The notes under the pieces: generated by a model
What the model saw: the letters and a program-made list of their open reading frames with translations, nothing else
Databases searched by the model: none
What the model was told of the DNA's origin: nothing
Origin: CAYIHX01 sp964363305
GTDB taxonomy: Bacteria; Bdellovibrionota; UBA1018
Direction: 5' to 3'
Assembly: GCA_964363305.1 (NCBI GenBank)
Contig: CAYIHX010000001.1
Location: 124,001 to 188,000, forward strand
DNA: 64,000 nucleotides
In this document: in pieces, positions 51,919 to 60,960 of the stretch
How positions within the stretch are numbered: position 1 is the stretch's first letter
Layout of the letters: the number at the start of each line of letters is the position of its first letter
Position numbers and translations under genes: made by a program

Positions 51919-53544
51919 TCAAAAAGTGTAGCCAGCGGGAGAGGATGGAGTATTAGTATTGCCCCACGTCACATATGAAGTTCCAAGGATGTGCCTGTAG
52001 GTGGAGTTCTCACCCGGGATGAGCTCCGCCCCATGCCCATCCCATGTCCCTGTAGCCGTGGTGCGTCTGCCAAAATGGCGATCTTGCACTACCCAGGTGT
52101 AGCCGTCACTGAAGGTGATGCAGCTTTGACCGGTGACAAGCCTCCTACAATCACCGCCAAAGCTAGCCTGTGAAATGTATCCAACAGGGGCCTTTAACAC
52201 CCGATCCGTCGATAGAAAATGGAAGTACTGACTCTGGTCGCTTATTGCGGCTTCAATGCGTTCCCGTGACTTGTTCATGAATCCGGACCAAGAACGGATT
52301 CCATCTCCATCTCGTGGAATCCGCCACGCAAATCCATCCGAGTACCTCAGTGTAATAAAGTCGCTCAGCCTTGCTAAGCTGGGGTGTCCGTATGGGGCGG
52401 TAGTAAATCCGTTGCAGACATCATCAAATGCAGCGACGAAATTCGAATAGAGGTCAGGACATTGGCCAAAATAGGTCTGTTCGGGCGGATATGGGCTGTA
52501 AGTACCCGCATGCGAAGTTCCAGCGGTCCGTTCGACACACTCAGCGGTGCCAAAATGATCTAAGGTTATACGAAAACCGAAGTGGTGCATGATTTCGTGG
52601 ATCATTGTCGTTGCGACAAAAGTAGTCTTGGCCCGGGCATACAAATCAGTCGGCAACATATCTGAGCATACGAAGTGATCCAAGGTGGAATTATACACGC
52701 ACGGTACTCCCGCTCGGTTTCGGCATTCACCGTTAGCAGAGACGTTTCTGGTGCGTACCGGGTGAATGGGATCCGTGCGATCGTATCCACAGGCATTATA
52801 CATGTGGGACCAGTGCATCACGGTTGAGAACAAGGTCGATCGTCCAGTTCGATTGATATCGCGGTAACGATTGCAATAGGCCCCTCCAAGCGAAGACGAT
52901 GTTGCGTACCCGCCATAGGTTCCCGCTAAAACGTTGTCATGAAACATCACGGCATACTCTGGAGCCGTTCTTCCACTGTAGAGTTCAATGGGCACCTGAG
53001 TTGGATTTACTTCTTCGCTTGATCTCGCGGCCGGATCCAAAGAGCGAAATGAGGCGAAGTAGATGTATCTCAGTCTAAAGCCGATTCCGGCGGTTCGAGT
53101 CCGGAGCAGTTGGTCGGACTCTTGAACAAATGCATGAATGTCCGCTTCTGAGATCGAGACCGTATCCGTGTCTACAATCACATCTGTAATGATATCCTTC
53201 GCGTTACCTGGAAGAGCGGCCGTGGTGGGGGAGGGAGCTAGGACAAAGACATCTGTATTGATGTAGGAAATGAGAGATTTCGAAACAGTTAGCGGCCTTT
53301 TGAGGGTTTTCGCAAAGTTCTCGATGAGAGTTGTTTGGGCGGTCACCATTTTTTGGGCTAATGCCGACTTCGGCAGCGTCACAATCTGTGCAACGACAAG
53401 CAGAGTAACAAGCTCTTTGAGTTTGGAGATGAACGCGCGCCTATTTTTTGACTCGCTGAAAGAGCTTTTCACTAATCTTCTTCTCGGCGAGGTGTTCAAG
53501 ATCTTGAGAACGAATTTGAGTCCGCTCCGGCTTGCTTCGCACAC
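51919..53544 (-). CDS. secreted HExxH zincin metallopeptidase
   Basis: 541 residues starting with GTG. An N-terminal basic stretch then a signal-like segment (LVTLLVVAQIVTLPKSALAQ, about 45-64). The zinc motif is HEIMHHFGF (His316, Glu317, His320), and the downstream LDHFGTAEC may give the third ligand. Many Cys (about a dozen) suggest disulfides in an exported protein. The C-terminal 110 residues are aromatic/Gly-rich, perhaps a binding domain. No named peptidase family is assigned. Lower GC than the flanks suggests acquisition. Confidence 0.75.
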   Translation of the reverse strand: MCEASRSGLKFVLKILNTSPRRRLVKSSFSESKNRRAFISKLKELVTLLVVAQIVTLPKSALAQKMVTAQTTLIENFAKTLKRPLTVSKSLISYINTDVFVLAPSPTTAALPGNAKDIITDVIVDTDTVSISEADIHAFVQESDQLLRTRTAGIGFRLRYIYFASFRSLDPAARSSEEVNPTQVPIELYSGRTAPEYAVMFHDNVLAGTYGGYATSSSLGGAYCNRYRDINRTGRSTLFSTVMHWSHMYNACGYDRTDPIHPVRTRNVSANGECRNRAGVPCVYNSTLDHFVCSDMLPTDLYARAKTTFVATTMIHEIMHHFGFRITLDHFGTAECVERTAGTSHAGTYSPYPPEQTYFGQCPDLYSNFVAAFDDVCNGFTTAPYGHPSLARLSDFITLRYSDGFAWRIPRDGDGIRSWSGFMNKSRERIEAAISDQSQYFHFLSTDRVLKAPVGYISQASFGGDCRRLVTGQSCITFSDGYTWVVQDRHFGRRTTATGTWDGHGAELIPGENSTYRHILGTSYVTWGNTNTPSSPAGYTF

Positions 53545-53607
53545 TGGTCAGAAAAAAATCAATAACTTCAGGCACATTGAGAGGTGTAAATCCAGGTAGA
53601 CAGTATG

Positions 53608-53641
53608 GTGTATTATTTAATACACTAGGATTGAGGTGTAT
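53608..53641. promoter_or_regulatory. mazEF operator with repeated GTGTAT half-sites
   Basis: GTGTAT-TATTTA-ATACAC (53608-53625) is a perfect inverted repeat, and a further GTGTAT half-site sits at 53636-53641, just before the GTG start at 53644. A possible -35 (TTGAGA, 53577) with a weak -10 near 53601 lies just upstream. Fits antitoxin autoregulation. Confidence 0.6.
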
Positions 53642-53643
53642 TT

Positions 53644-53886
53644 GTGGCTGTTACCGCAAAAATCAGTGAACTGACCCACGTTGCACTCAAGCAGCTCGCC
53701 AAGCAAACGGGCAAGCCCATGCAGCTCGTTTTGGAGGAAGCTGTCGAAAGTTATCGGCGGCAGAAATTTTTCGATGATCTGGACAGGCAGGTATTGGCTA
53801 CCCAGGCCGACCCGAAAGCCTGGGATGAGGAACTTGCCGAGCGCACGCTTTGGGAAGCCACTCTGGCTGATGGCTCCGAGGATTGA
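53644..53886 (+). CDS. ribbon-helix-helix antitoxin (MazE-like)
   Basis: 80 residues, GTG start. N-terminal strand and helices (VTAKISELTHVALKQLAKQTGKPMQLVLEEAVESYRR) fit a ribbon-helix-helix DNA-binding antitoxin; the acidic C terminus (WDEELAERTLWEATLADGSED) would wrap the toxin. It precedes mazF by 3 bp and has a palindromic operator upstream. Confidence 0.85.
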   Translation: MAVTAKISELTHVALKQLAKQTGKPMQLVLEEAVESYRRQKFFDDLDRQVLATQADPKAWDEELAERTLWEATLADGSED

Positions 53887-53889
53887 GAG

Positions 53890-54243
53890 ATGACTCGGAA
53901 GATCCCAACTCCCACCCGAGGCGAAGTGTGGCTCGCCAACTTAGACCCCACTCAAGGCCGCGAGCAGGCTGGTGTGCGGCCCTGTCTCGTTTTTTCGGTC
54001 GATCGTTTCAACCAGAGCCCATTTGGGCTCGTGGTCGTCGTACCGATCACGTCCACCCAGCGCGGCTGGCAAACTCATGTCGAGGTCAAGCCGCCTGAGG
54101 GGGGCCTCAAGAACGTGAGCTACATCAAGTGTGAGGACATCCGTTCAATGTCTACCGAAAGGCTCATTAAACGCCTCGATTCGGTTTCTTCTCAAACGAT
54201 GGCTGCAACTGAGGGGCGCGTCCGGGTCATCCTCGGCCTTTGA
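53890..54243 (+). CDS. mazF: MazF/PemK-family endoribonuclease toxin
   Basis: 117 residues with the family opening RGEVWLANLDPTQGREQAGVRPCLVFS and the VVVVPITSTQR and YIKCEDIRSMS blocks, which include the usual catalytic Arg, Thr and Ser positions. Cleaves mRNA when free of antitoxin. Length is normal, so the module looks functional, unlike the other TA locus in the window. Confidence 0.93.
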   Translation: MTRKIPTPTRGEVWLANLDPTQGREQAGVRPCLVFSVDRFNQSPFGLVVVVPITSTQRGWQTHVEVKPPEGGLKNVSYIKCEDIRSMSTERLIKRLDSVSSQTMAATEGRVRVILGL

Positions 54244-54262
54244 GTGAGTTGAGCGAGCGCCT

Positions 54263-57200
54263 CTACTCGAGGAGCATCTCGAGGTCGTCGCGAGTGAGCT
54301 TGGTCACGAAGTCCTGGTCTTCCGAGATGATCGACTCGGCGAGATCCCGCTTGGTTTTTTGCAGCTCGAGAATCTTCTCTTCGACCGTGCCCTTGGCGAT
54401 CATCCGGTAGGCGAAGACCTTTTGGGTCTGGCCGATACGATGAGCGCGGCCGATCGCCTGTGCCTCGACCGCCGGATTCCACCAGGGGTCTAAGATAAAG
54501 ACGTAGTCGGCCGCCGTGAGGTTCAGTCCCGTACCGCCGGCCTTGAGGCTGATGAGGAACACCGGGCAATTCGGATCGTTTTGGAAGCGTTCGACCGGAG
54601 TTTTTCGATCCTGTGTTTTACCATCGAGGTATTCGTAAACGATCTTTTCCTGATCAAGCATGGGCTTAACCAAAGCGAGTAGACTCGTAAACTGAGAGAA
54701 GACGAGAGCCTTGTGGCCTTCCTGAGTCACTTCCTTGATGTGACTGAGAAGCTGGCTCAGCTTCGCGCTGGATTCGACCTTGCGATCCGCGTCGACCAGG
54801 CCTGAGTGGCAGGCCGCCTGGCGAAGACGAAGAAGGGCTTCTAGCACATGCAGCTTGGAAGCGTTGATGCCGCCTTGCTCGACTTTTTTCGCGATAGACG
54901 CGCGGTAGCGATCGCGAATCGTATTGTAGAATTGGCGCTCCGTGCCGCTCATTTCGCAGAACAGCACCTGCTCGGATTTGCTTGGCAGCTCCGTGAGTAC
55001 TTTTTCCTTCGTGCGGCGAAGCATGAAGGGCTTCAGAAGTTTCGCCAGCGTGGCTTGAGTATCCTTCGCTAAATCTTGTTGTTGGGATCGGTTCAATAGA
55101 TCCGGGTTCGTGAAAGCTAAAATCGAGAGGAGATCGTTCAGAGAGTTTTCGATCGGAGTACCGGTCAGCGCCAGGCGATGGCGGGCCCGGAGTTTTTTCA
55201 CCGCAAGCGAGGATTTCGATTTCGCGTTCTTGATCGCCTGGGCTTCGTCGATGATCGCGACGTCGAACTCGGTCTCTCGCAGCTTCTCGATATCAGTCCG
55301 GAGGGTGCCATAGGTGGTGATGACGAGATCCGCCCCAGCCATCTCCTCGAGCTGTTTGGTTCTGCCAGAGCCCGCGTAGCGGACTACTTTCAGATCGGGG
55401 ACGAAGCGAGCCGCCTCATCCTGCCAGTTGAAGGCCAAGCTCTTGGGCGTCACCACGATACTGGGTTTATTTTTCTTGCCCGCCCGGGTCTTCAGGAAGG
55501 CCAAAACCTGAATGGTTTTTCCGAGTCCCATGTCGTCAGCCAAGACGCCACCGGTCTCAAACTCTTCGAGAAACTTAAGCCAGGTGAGCCCTTCCTGTTG
55601 GTAGTTTCGAAGGACGCCATGGAAACCGTCTGGGGTCTGTGCGGTCTGGACCCCCTGGAATTGGCGGACTTTATCCCGAAAAGTCATGAAGCCGCTGTCG
55701 GCGCGAAGATGAGGGTCGTCCCCGATGGCTAGGTTGAGCATCAGCGCCTGTGAGCGGTTGAAGCGAAAGGTGCCTTCGTCTGTTTTTCTTCCGAATTCGG
55801 CGACCGAGGCATATTGAGCGAGCCAATCCTGTGGAAGCATCCCGAGCGAGCCATCCGAGAGGCGGACCAAACCACTCTTCGATTCGAGCGCGGCCATGAG
55901 TTCCGCTTCTGAGACGGAGACGTCGCCGAAGCTCGCTTCGAGTTTCATGTCGAACCAGTCGGTGGAGGAGCTGACGTTCATCGAAAAGTCAGTAGGGATG
56001 AGAATCTTCTGATTCTCGATGTGAATCGTCCAACCCTCGCGGCACAGCTCGCTGGCGGCCCGATGAAGCTCAGCTACGGCAACGGAGCCCGTCCCCTGAG
56101 GATCGCGGAGGATCTCCAGCGCCCGAAGCAGAGTCTTCTCCTCGAACTCAAAATTCCGATGGTAGACCTGCTTTTGAGCGACGTCGACCAACGTTTTTTT
56201 GGTTTCAGAAAGAGCCACCTCTCGTCCCGCATAGTCGAAGCTCACGGTCAGGGTGAGACGTCCGGTCGCTGAGTCATTTCCGAGGGGATGAAAGACTCCG
56301 CGCGGACGCGGCTCAATCGTGGAAGAGATCCAGCCCAGATCGGCTGGCCAGGTGAGGTGGGGGGCATTCGGATCCAGAAGCACACGCGTGAGCAGGGTCT
56401 CTCCCTGCGCTTTTGGGATGAAAAAAGTCGAGGCATTTCGAAGGAGCACGGCCCAGGGGGCATGGCTGGATTCCGCGAAACGGCCGACCCGATCATCGAA
56501 CAGGATGAGGCCACTGCGGAAGATGGCAAAAGGGGCCGTCAGACTGCGGAATTCGCCGTCCCGTTTCAGAACTCCATCAAGCCGGTAGTTCTCTAGGTTC
56601 GCTGATTCTAACCGGAGCTCGAGATCCCAGGGTTTGCTGCGATCCATGCGGAGCGGACGCTCTGCCGAGTCAGGCGAGCCGTTCGGAGAGCGGGAGAGGA
56701 AGAGCTTCCCGGCGTTGGCCAGGAGCTGAATGATATGCGATTCGAAAACGGGGTCGACGGTGAAGCGAGAGGAAACATGAGAGGAGGCTCGGCCAAAAGG
56801 TGCGAAGACCTGGGGTTCGCTGCTGCGAGTGAGAAGAGAAAGCGTCTCCTGGTCTTTCGAATCCGAAAAATGCGAAAAATCGAGTTTCGAAATGAGATGA
56901 GGGCGCAAAGGGCCGAGCTCGCCGTTGAGCGCGCGATTTCGGGTCCAAAGATCAAGAATGAGTTTTCCCGTGGCGCTGGTCTCCGTGGCGGCGATCACGA
57001 AGAAGGCGGAAGAGCTGATCGCGACGATACGCCCGGCAGGATTGTTGCTGACCCCCTGAACTTGATTGAGGTGGGTGAGCCAATTATTCGGGTGGAAGCT
57101 GCGATCCGTATTGTGAACCGGACGAACGGAAGGATGCCCGTTTCCATGAGGGACGGGGCGCAGCTCTCTGCTCTCGCGAGGCGGGCGAGGCACGGAGTGC

Positions 57201-57727
57201 ACGAGTTTGAGGGTCCCGCTTTCGGGGAATGTATTGATCGGTGTGACGCGGTCAACTTGGAGGATCGCGGCCCATAGATGTTTACAGAGAATGCCGCGCG
57301 CGTAAGCCGGGCAATCGCAATGAGCCGGCAACCGCCTTGACTCGAGGGCTTGCGAGAAGTCGAATGAAATTTTGTAGGCGCCTTCGATGCCTTGGATGGC
57401 GAGTTCACATTTTTTTTCGGTCCAGATCGGATCCGAGACTCGGCCATTTGAAAAGTAGTGTCGGCCTCGCGAGAGCGCGATCCGGGCGAATTGACGGACG
57501 GTTCGGCGCTCGAGCGTCAGGAGGGCGGGAGGTTGAGGGGTCGGCTGAGTAGGGGACGTGAGCATGGGCGAAGGTAGACCTCCCTCGAGAGCGACCAAGG
57601 GCGCATCCCCGGTGACGGCTTCGAAAGCGTCACCTGATTCGGTTACTTGGACGGCACCTTCCCCTTCTTGGGGCCGAGCGCGGTAACGGCGCCGTCGATT
57701 TCGACCTCTAGGGTTGATCTGATTCAT
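54263..57727 (-). CDS. SWIM-domain SNF2-family helicase
   Basis: 1154 residues. SWIM zinc finger CDCPAYARGILCKHLW (about 137-152), a long middle region, then the SNF2 ATPase: Walker A DDMGLGKT (about 730), DEAQAIKN (about 827), TGTPIENSLND, and a C-terminal helicase half with LVFSQFTSLL, GGTGLNLTAAD and AIGRAHRIGQ. DNA translocase of the HepA/RapA-like SNF2 group, probably acting in transcription or repair. Stands alone next to mazEF on the opposite strand. No truncation seen. Confidence 0.95.
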   Translation of the reverse strand: MNQINPRGRNRRRRYRARPQEGEGAVQVTESGDAFEAVTGDAPLVALEGGLPSPMLTSPTQPTPQPPALLTLERRTVRQFARIALSRGRHYFSNGRVSDPIWTEKKCELAIQGIEGAYKISFDFSQALESRRLPAHCDCPAYARGILCKHLWAAILQVDRVTPINTFPESGTLKLVHSVPRPPRESRELRPVPHGNGHPSVRPVHNTDRSFHPNNWLTHLNQVQGVSNNPAGRIVAISSSAFFVIAATETSATGKLILDLWTRNRALNGELGPLRPHLISKLDFSHFSDSKDQETLSLLTRSSEPQVFAPFGRASSHVSSRFTVDPVFESHIIQLLANAGKLFLSRSPNGSPDSAERPLRMDRSKPWDLELRLESANLENYRLDGVLKRDGEFRSLTAPFAIFRSGLILFDDRVGRFAESSHAPWAVLLRNASTFFIPKAQGETLLTRVLLDPNAPHLTWPADLGWISSTIEPRPRGVFHPLGNDSATGRLTLTVSFDYAGREVALSETKKTLVDVAQKQVYHRNFEFEEKTLLRALEILRDPQGTGSVAVAELHRAASELCREGWTIHIENQKILIPTDFSMNVSSSTDWFDMKLEASFGDVSVSEAELMAALESKSGLVRLSDGSLGMLPQDWLAQYASVAEFGRKTDEGTFRFNRSQALMLNLAIGDDPHLRADSGFMTFRDKVRQFQGVQTAQTPDGFHGVLRNYQQEGLTWLKFLEEFETGGVLADDMGLGKTIQVLAFLKTRAGKKNKPSIVVTPKSLAFNWQDEAARFVPDLKVVRYAGSGRTKQLEEMAGADLVITTYGTLRTDIEKLRETEFDVAIIDEAQAIKNAKSKSSLAVKKLRARHRLALTGTPIENSLNDLLSILAFTNPDLLNRSQQQDLAKDTQATLAKLLKPFMLRRTKEKVLTELPSKSEQVLFCEMSGTERQFYNTIRDRYRASIAKKVEQGGINASKLHVLEALLRLRQAACHSGLVDADRKVESSAKLSQLLSHIKEVTQEGHKALVFSQFTSLLALVKPMLDQEKIVYEYLDGKTQDRKTPVERFQNDPNCPVFLISLKAGGTGLNLTAADYVFILDPWWNPAVEAQAIGRAHRIGQTQKVFAYRMIAKGTVEEKILELQKTKRDLAESIISEDQDFVTKLTRDDLEMLLE

Positions 57728-57836
57728 GCGAGTGAAAAGTGTAGTCTCATAGGTTTTGGCGATTCTCCAGAGATCTGTTGTGAAGGCGTCGGGAATGTTC
57801 TGGGGTCGGGATGTTTTTTAGTAAAAAATCCAACTA

Positions 57837-58754
57837 TTACAGGTGGATATCATTTGTGGCGCTGAACCCCTTTTTCGGCACGTCATCCCAAACGACGTGG
57901 CGAGAAGTCATTTCTCCGTTTTTATAGTTGAAAAGCAAGTAGCCGTGTTCTCCCCCATCCAGTTCGTACGGATACATGCTGCCTGTGATGAAGTGACGAA
58001 CCTGGCCGACCTGCGCTGACTCAAAGGTGTGAAGATGGCCTGCGACGAAGGCATATACGTTGGAGCGGTTCAGAAGACTCGAAAGCTTATATCGCTCTTC
58101 AACGCTCCCGAGCCGCCACATCAATGGGGTGATGCCGTCATAGACGGGATAGTGGGAGCCGACGAAGGTGAAGCGGGCCGAGGTTGGAAGCGCAAGCTGC
58201 TCCTCAAGCCAGTTGAATTGAGTACTTCCCAAATCTCCCGAGGCGGTGTCGATGAAAAGAAAACGGACGCGATCGGAGAGCGTGACCGCATAGGTGGCGG
58301 GCCCAAACGTCGATTTCCAGCCAGCCCAACCGCCCTTCTCCGGCACCTGAAAAAGATCGTGGTTCCCGATCGTCGCGTAATAGGGGACACCGACTCCATC
58401 CAGCGCCTGCTTGACATAAGTGAGCTGAGCGATCGAACCATCTTCCGTCAGGTCACCCAAAACGACGAAGAAGTCGAGGCCCAGCAGGTCCACGTCGGTT
58501 TTAAACCGGCCGAGCAACGTTTTCTGCTCGTCGCGAACTTGAACATCGGCAAAAACAGCGAAACTAAACTCATCCGGATTTGCGAGGGTGATCGCTGCGG
58601 GCGGAGTGAGATCGGCCGAGAGACTCTCGGCGGTCCTTTGATCAGCTGATGGGGCGAAGAGCATTTGTGAAAGAGATTTTCCGCAGGCGGGGCCGCATAA
58701 AAGTCCGACCAAGAGAATCGCCGCAGCTGACCCTTTTTTTCCATTAGAATCCAT
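57837..58754 (-). CDS. secreted calcineurin-like metallophosphoesterase
   Basis: 305 residues with a lipoprotein-like signal (AILLVGLLCGPACGK). Metal-site motifs appear in order: FADVQ (Asp, with Gln where His is common), VLGDLTEDG (GD), IGNHD, GSHYP and GHLH. Likely hydrolyses phosphoesters outside the cytosol; substrate unknown. The ATG overlaps the end of the upstream barrel gene by 11 bp. Confidence 0.9.
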   Translation of the reverse strand: MDSNGKKGSAAAILLVGLLCGPACGKSLSQMLFAPSADQRTAESLSADLTPPAAITLANPDEFSFAVFADVQVRDEQKTLLGRFKTDVDLLGLDFFVVLGDLTEDGSIAQLTYVKQALDGVGVPYYATIGNHDLFQVPEKGGWAGWKSTFGPATYAVTLSDRVRFLFIDTASGDLGSTQFNWLEEQLALPTSARFTFVGSHYPVYDGITPLMWRLGSVEERYKLSSLLNRSNVYAFVAGHLHTFESAQVGQVRHFITGSMYPYELDGGEHGYLLFNYKNGEMTSRHVVWDDVPKKGFSATNDIHL

Positions 58755-59550
58755 AACCGATTCCTCCTCCGATTTGATTTTGCCCGAAAGAGAGGATCCC
58801 CCCTGATACGCCCTTGACTCCCGCCGTGGCGAACGCGTGCAGCTGAAGGCCGGAGCTGCCGAAGAGCCATCGCAGGCGGGAAGTGAAATGACCGTTGTCA
58901 GGCGTGTAAACCCTCATGCGTGAATAGTTGCCGACGGTGAGTCCCGCATTGAACGAACCCAGTTGAAAGAACTCCCAGTCCAGGGAATAGAGGATCGAAA
59001 GCTCGTCGTTTGTCCCGGGCCCACCGGCGGGAAAAACCGGGCTTCGAAAGGCCAGGCCGAACGTGATGCTTAAAACCTTTAAAGGGCTGAACAACCAGTA
59101 TCCGATGACCCGGTTCTCGTGGACGTTCCAGGCTGGCCAACGTTCGTTGGCCCAGCCTAGAACGAAGAAGCTGTGTGCGTTGGGGAAATTAGCGATTCCA
59201 TTCAAGCTGATCATCTGAAGATTGAATTGCGGGAATGGGTCTCCTAGGCCGCTGAGACTTAAGCCTGTTTCTAGGCCGAAGGTCTGAGAAAACCACGTTC
59301 GGCCGAAGGCATCGATGACGAGCCGTTCGGTGACCCCTCGTTCATACTGCCTCGAAAACCAGAGGGACGCATCTCGAGGCAAAAGACCGCGCGCGGCCAG
59401 GGCGACGATCCGCAAGGGCTCGGGCATCGACCCAATTTGCGGTGGAGGCGAGGGAGAGTCTGGAGGGGGTTGTGTTTCAACCTTTGCTTCTCCCCGAGCG
59501 GATGCGCCGCTGAAGTTGAGAATCAAGGCGAACACTAGCAATAAACGCAC
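58744..59550 (-). CDS. outer-membrane barrel-like protein
   Basis: 268 residues: signal (LLLVFALILNFSGASA), a Pro-rich linker (PPPDSPSPPPQ), then aromatic/Gly-rich strands ending in IGGGIGYGF, a barrel-type terminus. No family assigned. First gene of a two-gene unit with the phosphoesterase, so the two may work together at the envelope. Confidence 0.7.
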   Translation of the reverse strand: MRLLLVFALILNFSGASARGEAKVETQPPPDSPSPPPQIGSMPEPLRIVALAARGLLPRDASLWFSRQYERGVTERLVIDAFGRTWFSQTFGLETGLSLSGLGDPFPQFNLQMISLNGIANFPNAHSFFVLGWANERWPAWNVHENRVIGYWLFSPLKVLSITFGLAFRSPVFPAGGPGTNDELSILYSLDWEFFQLGSFNAGLTVGNYSRMRVYTPDNGHFTSRLRWLFGSSGLQLHAFATAGVKGVSGGILSFGQNQIGGGIGYGF

Positions 59551-59647
59551 CGAACGAAGATAGCGTCTCCCGATTCAAATTGAAAAGAGGATTGCTGATG
59601 GTGACGTACTTTTGTACTCATGGGCCATGGGAGCCGTTCTTCTTCGG

Positions 59648-60250
59648 ATGAAATCAACGATCGTGGCCTTATTCGTATGTTTTGCGTGCGCTTCGGCGCG
59701 TGCCGAGATCTGGCAGGGTGCGCTACCCCTCGAACCGAAGCAGTTGCGTTTGGGTTTTTTTGGGGAGATCTATGCGCCTTCGTCGAACTACTCGACGGCG
59801 GTCATGGGGTTTGGCCAATTCGCTTACGGAATCAACGATCGCTGGCAGATCGAGACACGTTTGGGTCTCGGGATGGTTGATTTTTACTTGGGTGTTTTTG
59901 GGAAGTACCTCATCTACGCGCAAGGAGAGCGAGGCGAGGACGCGGATACGCGGGAACTTCGGCGGGGCCCTTTCGCTTTTTCGGCCCTTTTTGGTATTTT
60001 TCGGCAGGTGTTCGTCCATGTAAATCTCATGCCGGTCGCGAGCTATCAGCTCTGGAGGTTTGATTTTTTTCTTGCGCCGCTGATTCAGGTCGACATGATG
60101 ACCACGTCCCCCTCGTTCGCCGTGATTCCCGGCGTGAATTTCTCGATTTCTAAAATGGTCACGGCCGTCATCGAGGGAAGGATGAATGTCGTGAATACTT
60201 CGAGCTCAGTCAGTTTTGGAATCCAGACCAAGCTGGGTTCCGACCTTTGA
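59648..60250 (+). CDS. small outer-membrane barrel-like protein
   Basis: About 200 residues from ATG 59648, giving a clean signal (STIVALFVCFACASARA); ATGs at 59612 and 59627 only add a polar leader. The mature part is beta-rich with aromatic girdle-like positions (FFGEIYAPSSNYSTAVMGFGQF). Divergent from the minus-strand barrel gene, with a 97-bp gap holding a small GTAC-TTTT-GTAC palindrome. Confidence 0.65.
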   Translation: MKSTIVALFVCFACASARAEIWQGALPLEPKQLRLGFFGEIYAPSSNYSTAVMGFGQFAYGINDRWQIETRLGLGMVDFYLGVFGKYLIYAQGERGEDADTRELRRGPFAFSALFGIFRQVFVHVNLMPVASYQLWRFDFFLAPLIQVDMMTTSPSFAVIPGVNFSISKMVTAVIEGRMNVVNTSSSVSFGIQTKLGSDL

Positions 60251-60287
60251 GGTTACCTTTGGTTCAGAAAGCGGATATGCTCGTCTC

Positions 60288-60506
60288 GTGAAGATCGTCG
60301 GGAAACGCAAGCCCACCGCGAGCTTGGAAGACCGCTTCAAAATTCAGGAGCTGGCGCGCGACCTGCGCGAAGGGCGTCCGTTTGCCCGAAAGGGTGTATA
60401 CCGATTTAGAACATTCGAGGAAGCTCAAAAATGGTGGATAAAAGAGATCACTCGCCGGCCCCTGGTGACGGGGAAGCCTCCCGTCCGGCGAGGCTCGAAG
60501 ACCTAG
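60288..60506 (+). CDS. small basic helical protein paired with nucleotidyltransferase
   Basis: 72 residues from GTG 60288 (an upstream start at 60216 lies inside the barrel gene). Basic and helical: SLEDRFKIQELARDLREGRPFARKGVYRFRTFEEAQKWW. Similar small genes precede AbiEii/DUF6036-type nucleotidyltransferases, so it is probably the partner (antitoxin-like or binding) of the next gene, which it overlaps by 76 bp. Assignment is from context. Confidence 0.6.
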   Translation: MKIVGKRKPTASLEDRFKIQELARDLREGRPFARKGVYRFRTFEEAQKWWIKEITRRPLVTGKPPVRRGSKT

Positions 60507-60943
60507 TTCGCCTTTGTCGCGCGCTCAATGAACGCAAAGCCAAGTACATCGTCATTGGCGGAACGGCGATGATTCAACTGGGGTTTGTTCGAGCCACGGA
60601 GGACATTGATCTCCTGGTTTCAACCGAACCGGGCAATGAGGGTCGCGTGATTCAAGCCGTCGGGACGCTCGCTGATCATGCAGCTCTCGAGATCAAACCC
60701 GGTGAGATCGAGGAGTTTGAAGTGATTCGAGTGGCGGATGAGATCGTCGTGGATCTCATGGCTCGGGCAACGGATGTAAAGTACGCCGGAGCGGAGGATC
60801 AGATCGAGTGGCGTGAGATCCAAGGAACTCGAATCCCCTTTGCTTCCGCGGGGCTTATGCTTCGCCTCAAGCAGGGCCTTCGCGAAAAGGATATTCTCGA
60901 TCGTCGTTTTCTCGAGGCGCTCTTGCGGTCTCGGTCCGACTGA
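60431..60943 (+). CDS. MNT/AbiEii-like nucleotidyltransferase
   Basis: 170 residues. The nucleotidyltransferase signature VIGGTAMIQLGFVRATEDIDLLV (residues 41-63; GG at 43-44, Asp58 and Asp60) is the pattern of AbiEii/DUF6036-type enzymes, several of which are toxins that modify tRNA. A third acidic site may be in IVVDLMA. The ATG at 60431 overlaps the preceding small gene. Could be a toxin or a cytosolic nucleotidyltransferase of other use. Confidence 0.8.
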   Translation: MVDKRDHSPAPGDGEASRPARLEDLVRLCRALNERKAKYIVIGGTAMIQLGFVRATEDIDLLVSTEPGNEGRVIQAVGTLADHAALEIKPGEIEEFEVIRVADEIVVDLMARATDVKYAGAEDQIEWREIQGTRIPFASAGLMLRLKQGLREKDILDRRFLEALLRSRSD

Positions 60944-60960
60944 GGGGTCGGAGCTGAGGA

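Noticed and set aside
53093..53110. GGTTCGAGTCC, resembling a tRNA T-arm
   Set aside because: Inside the zincin coding sequence; no acceptor or anticodon arms around it.
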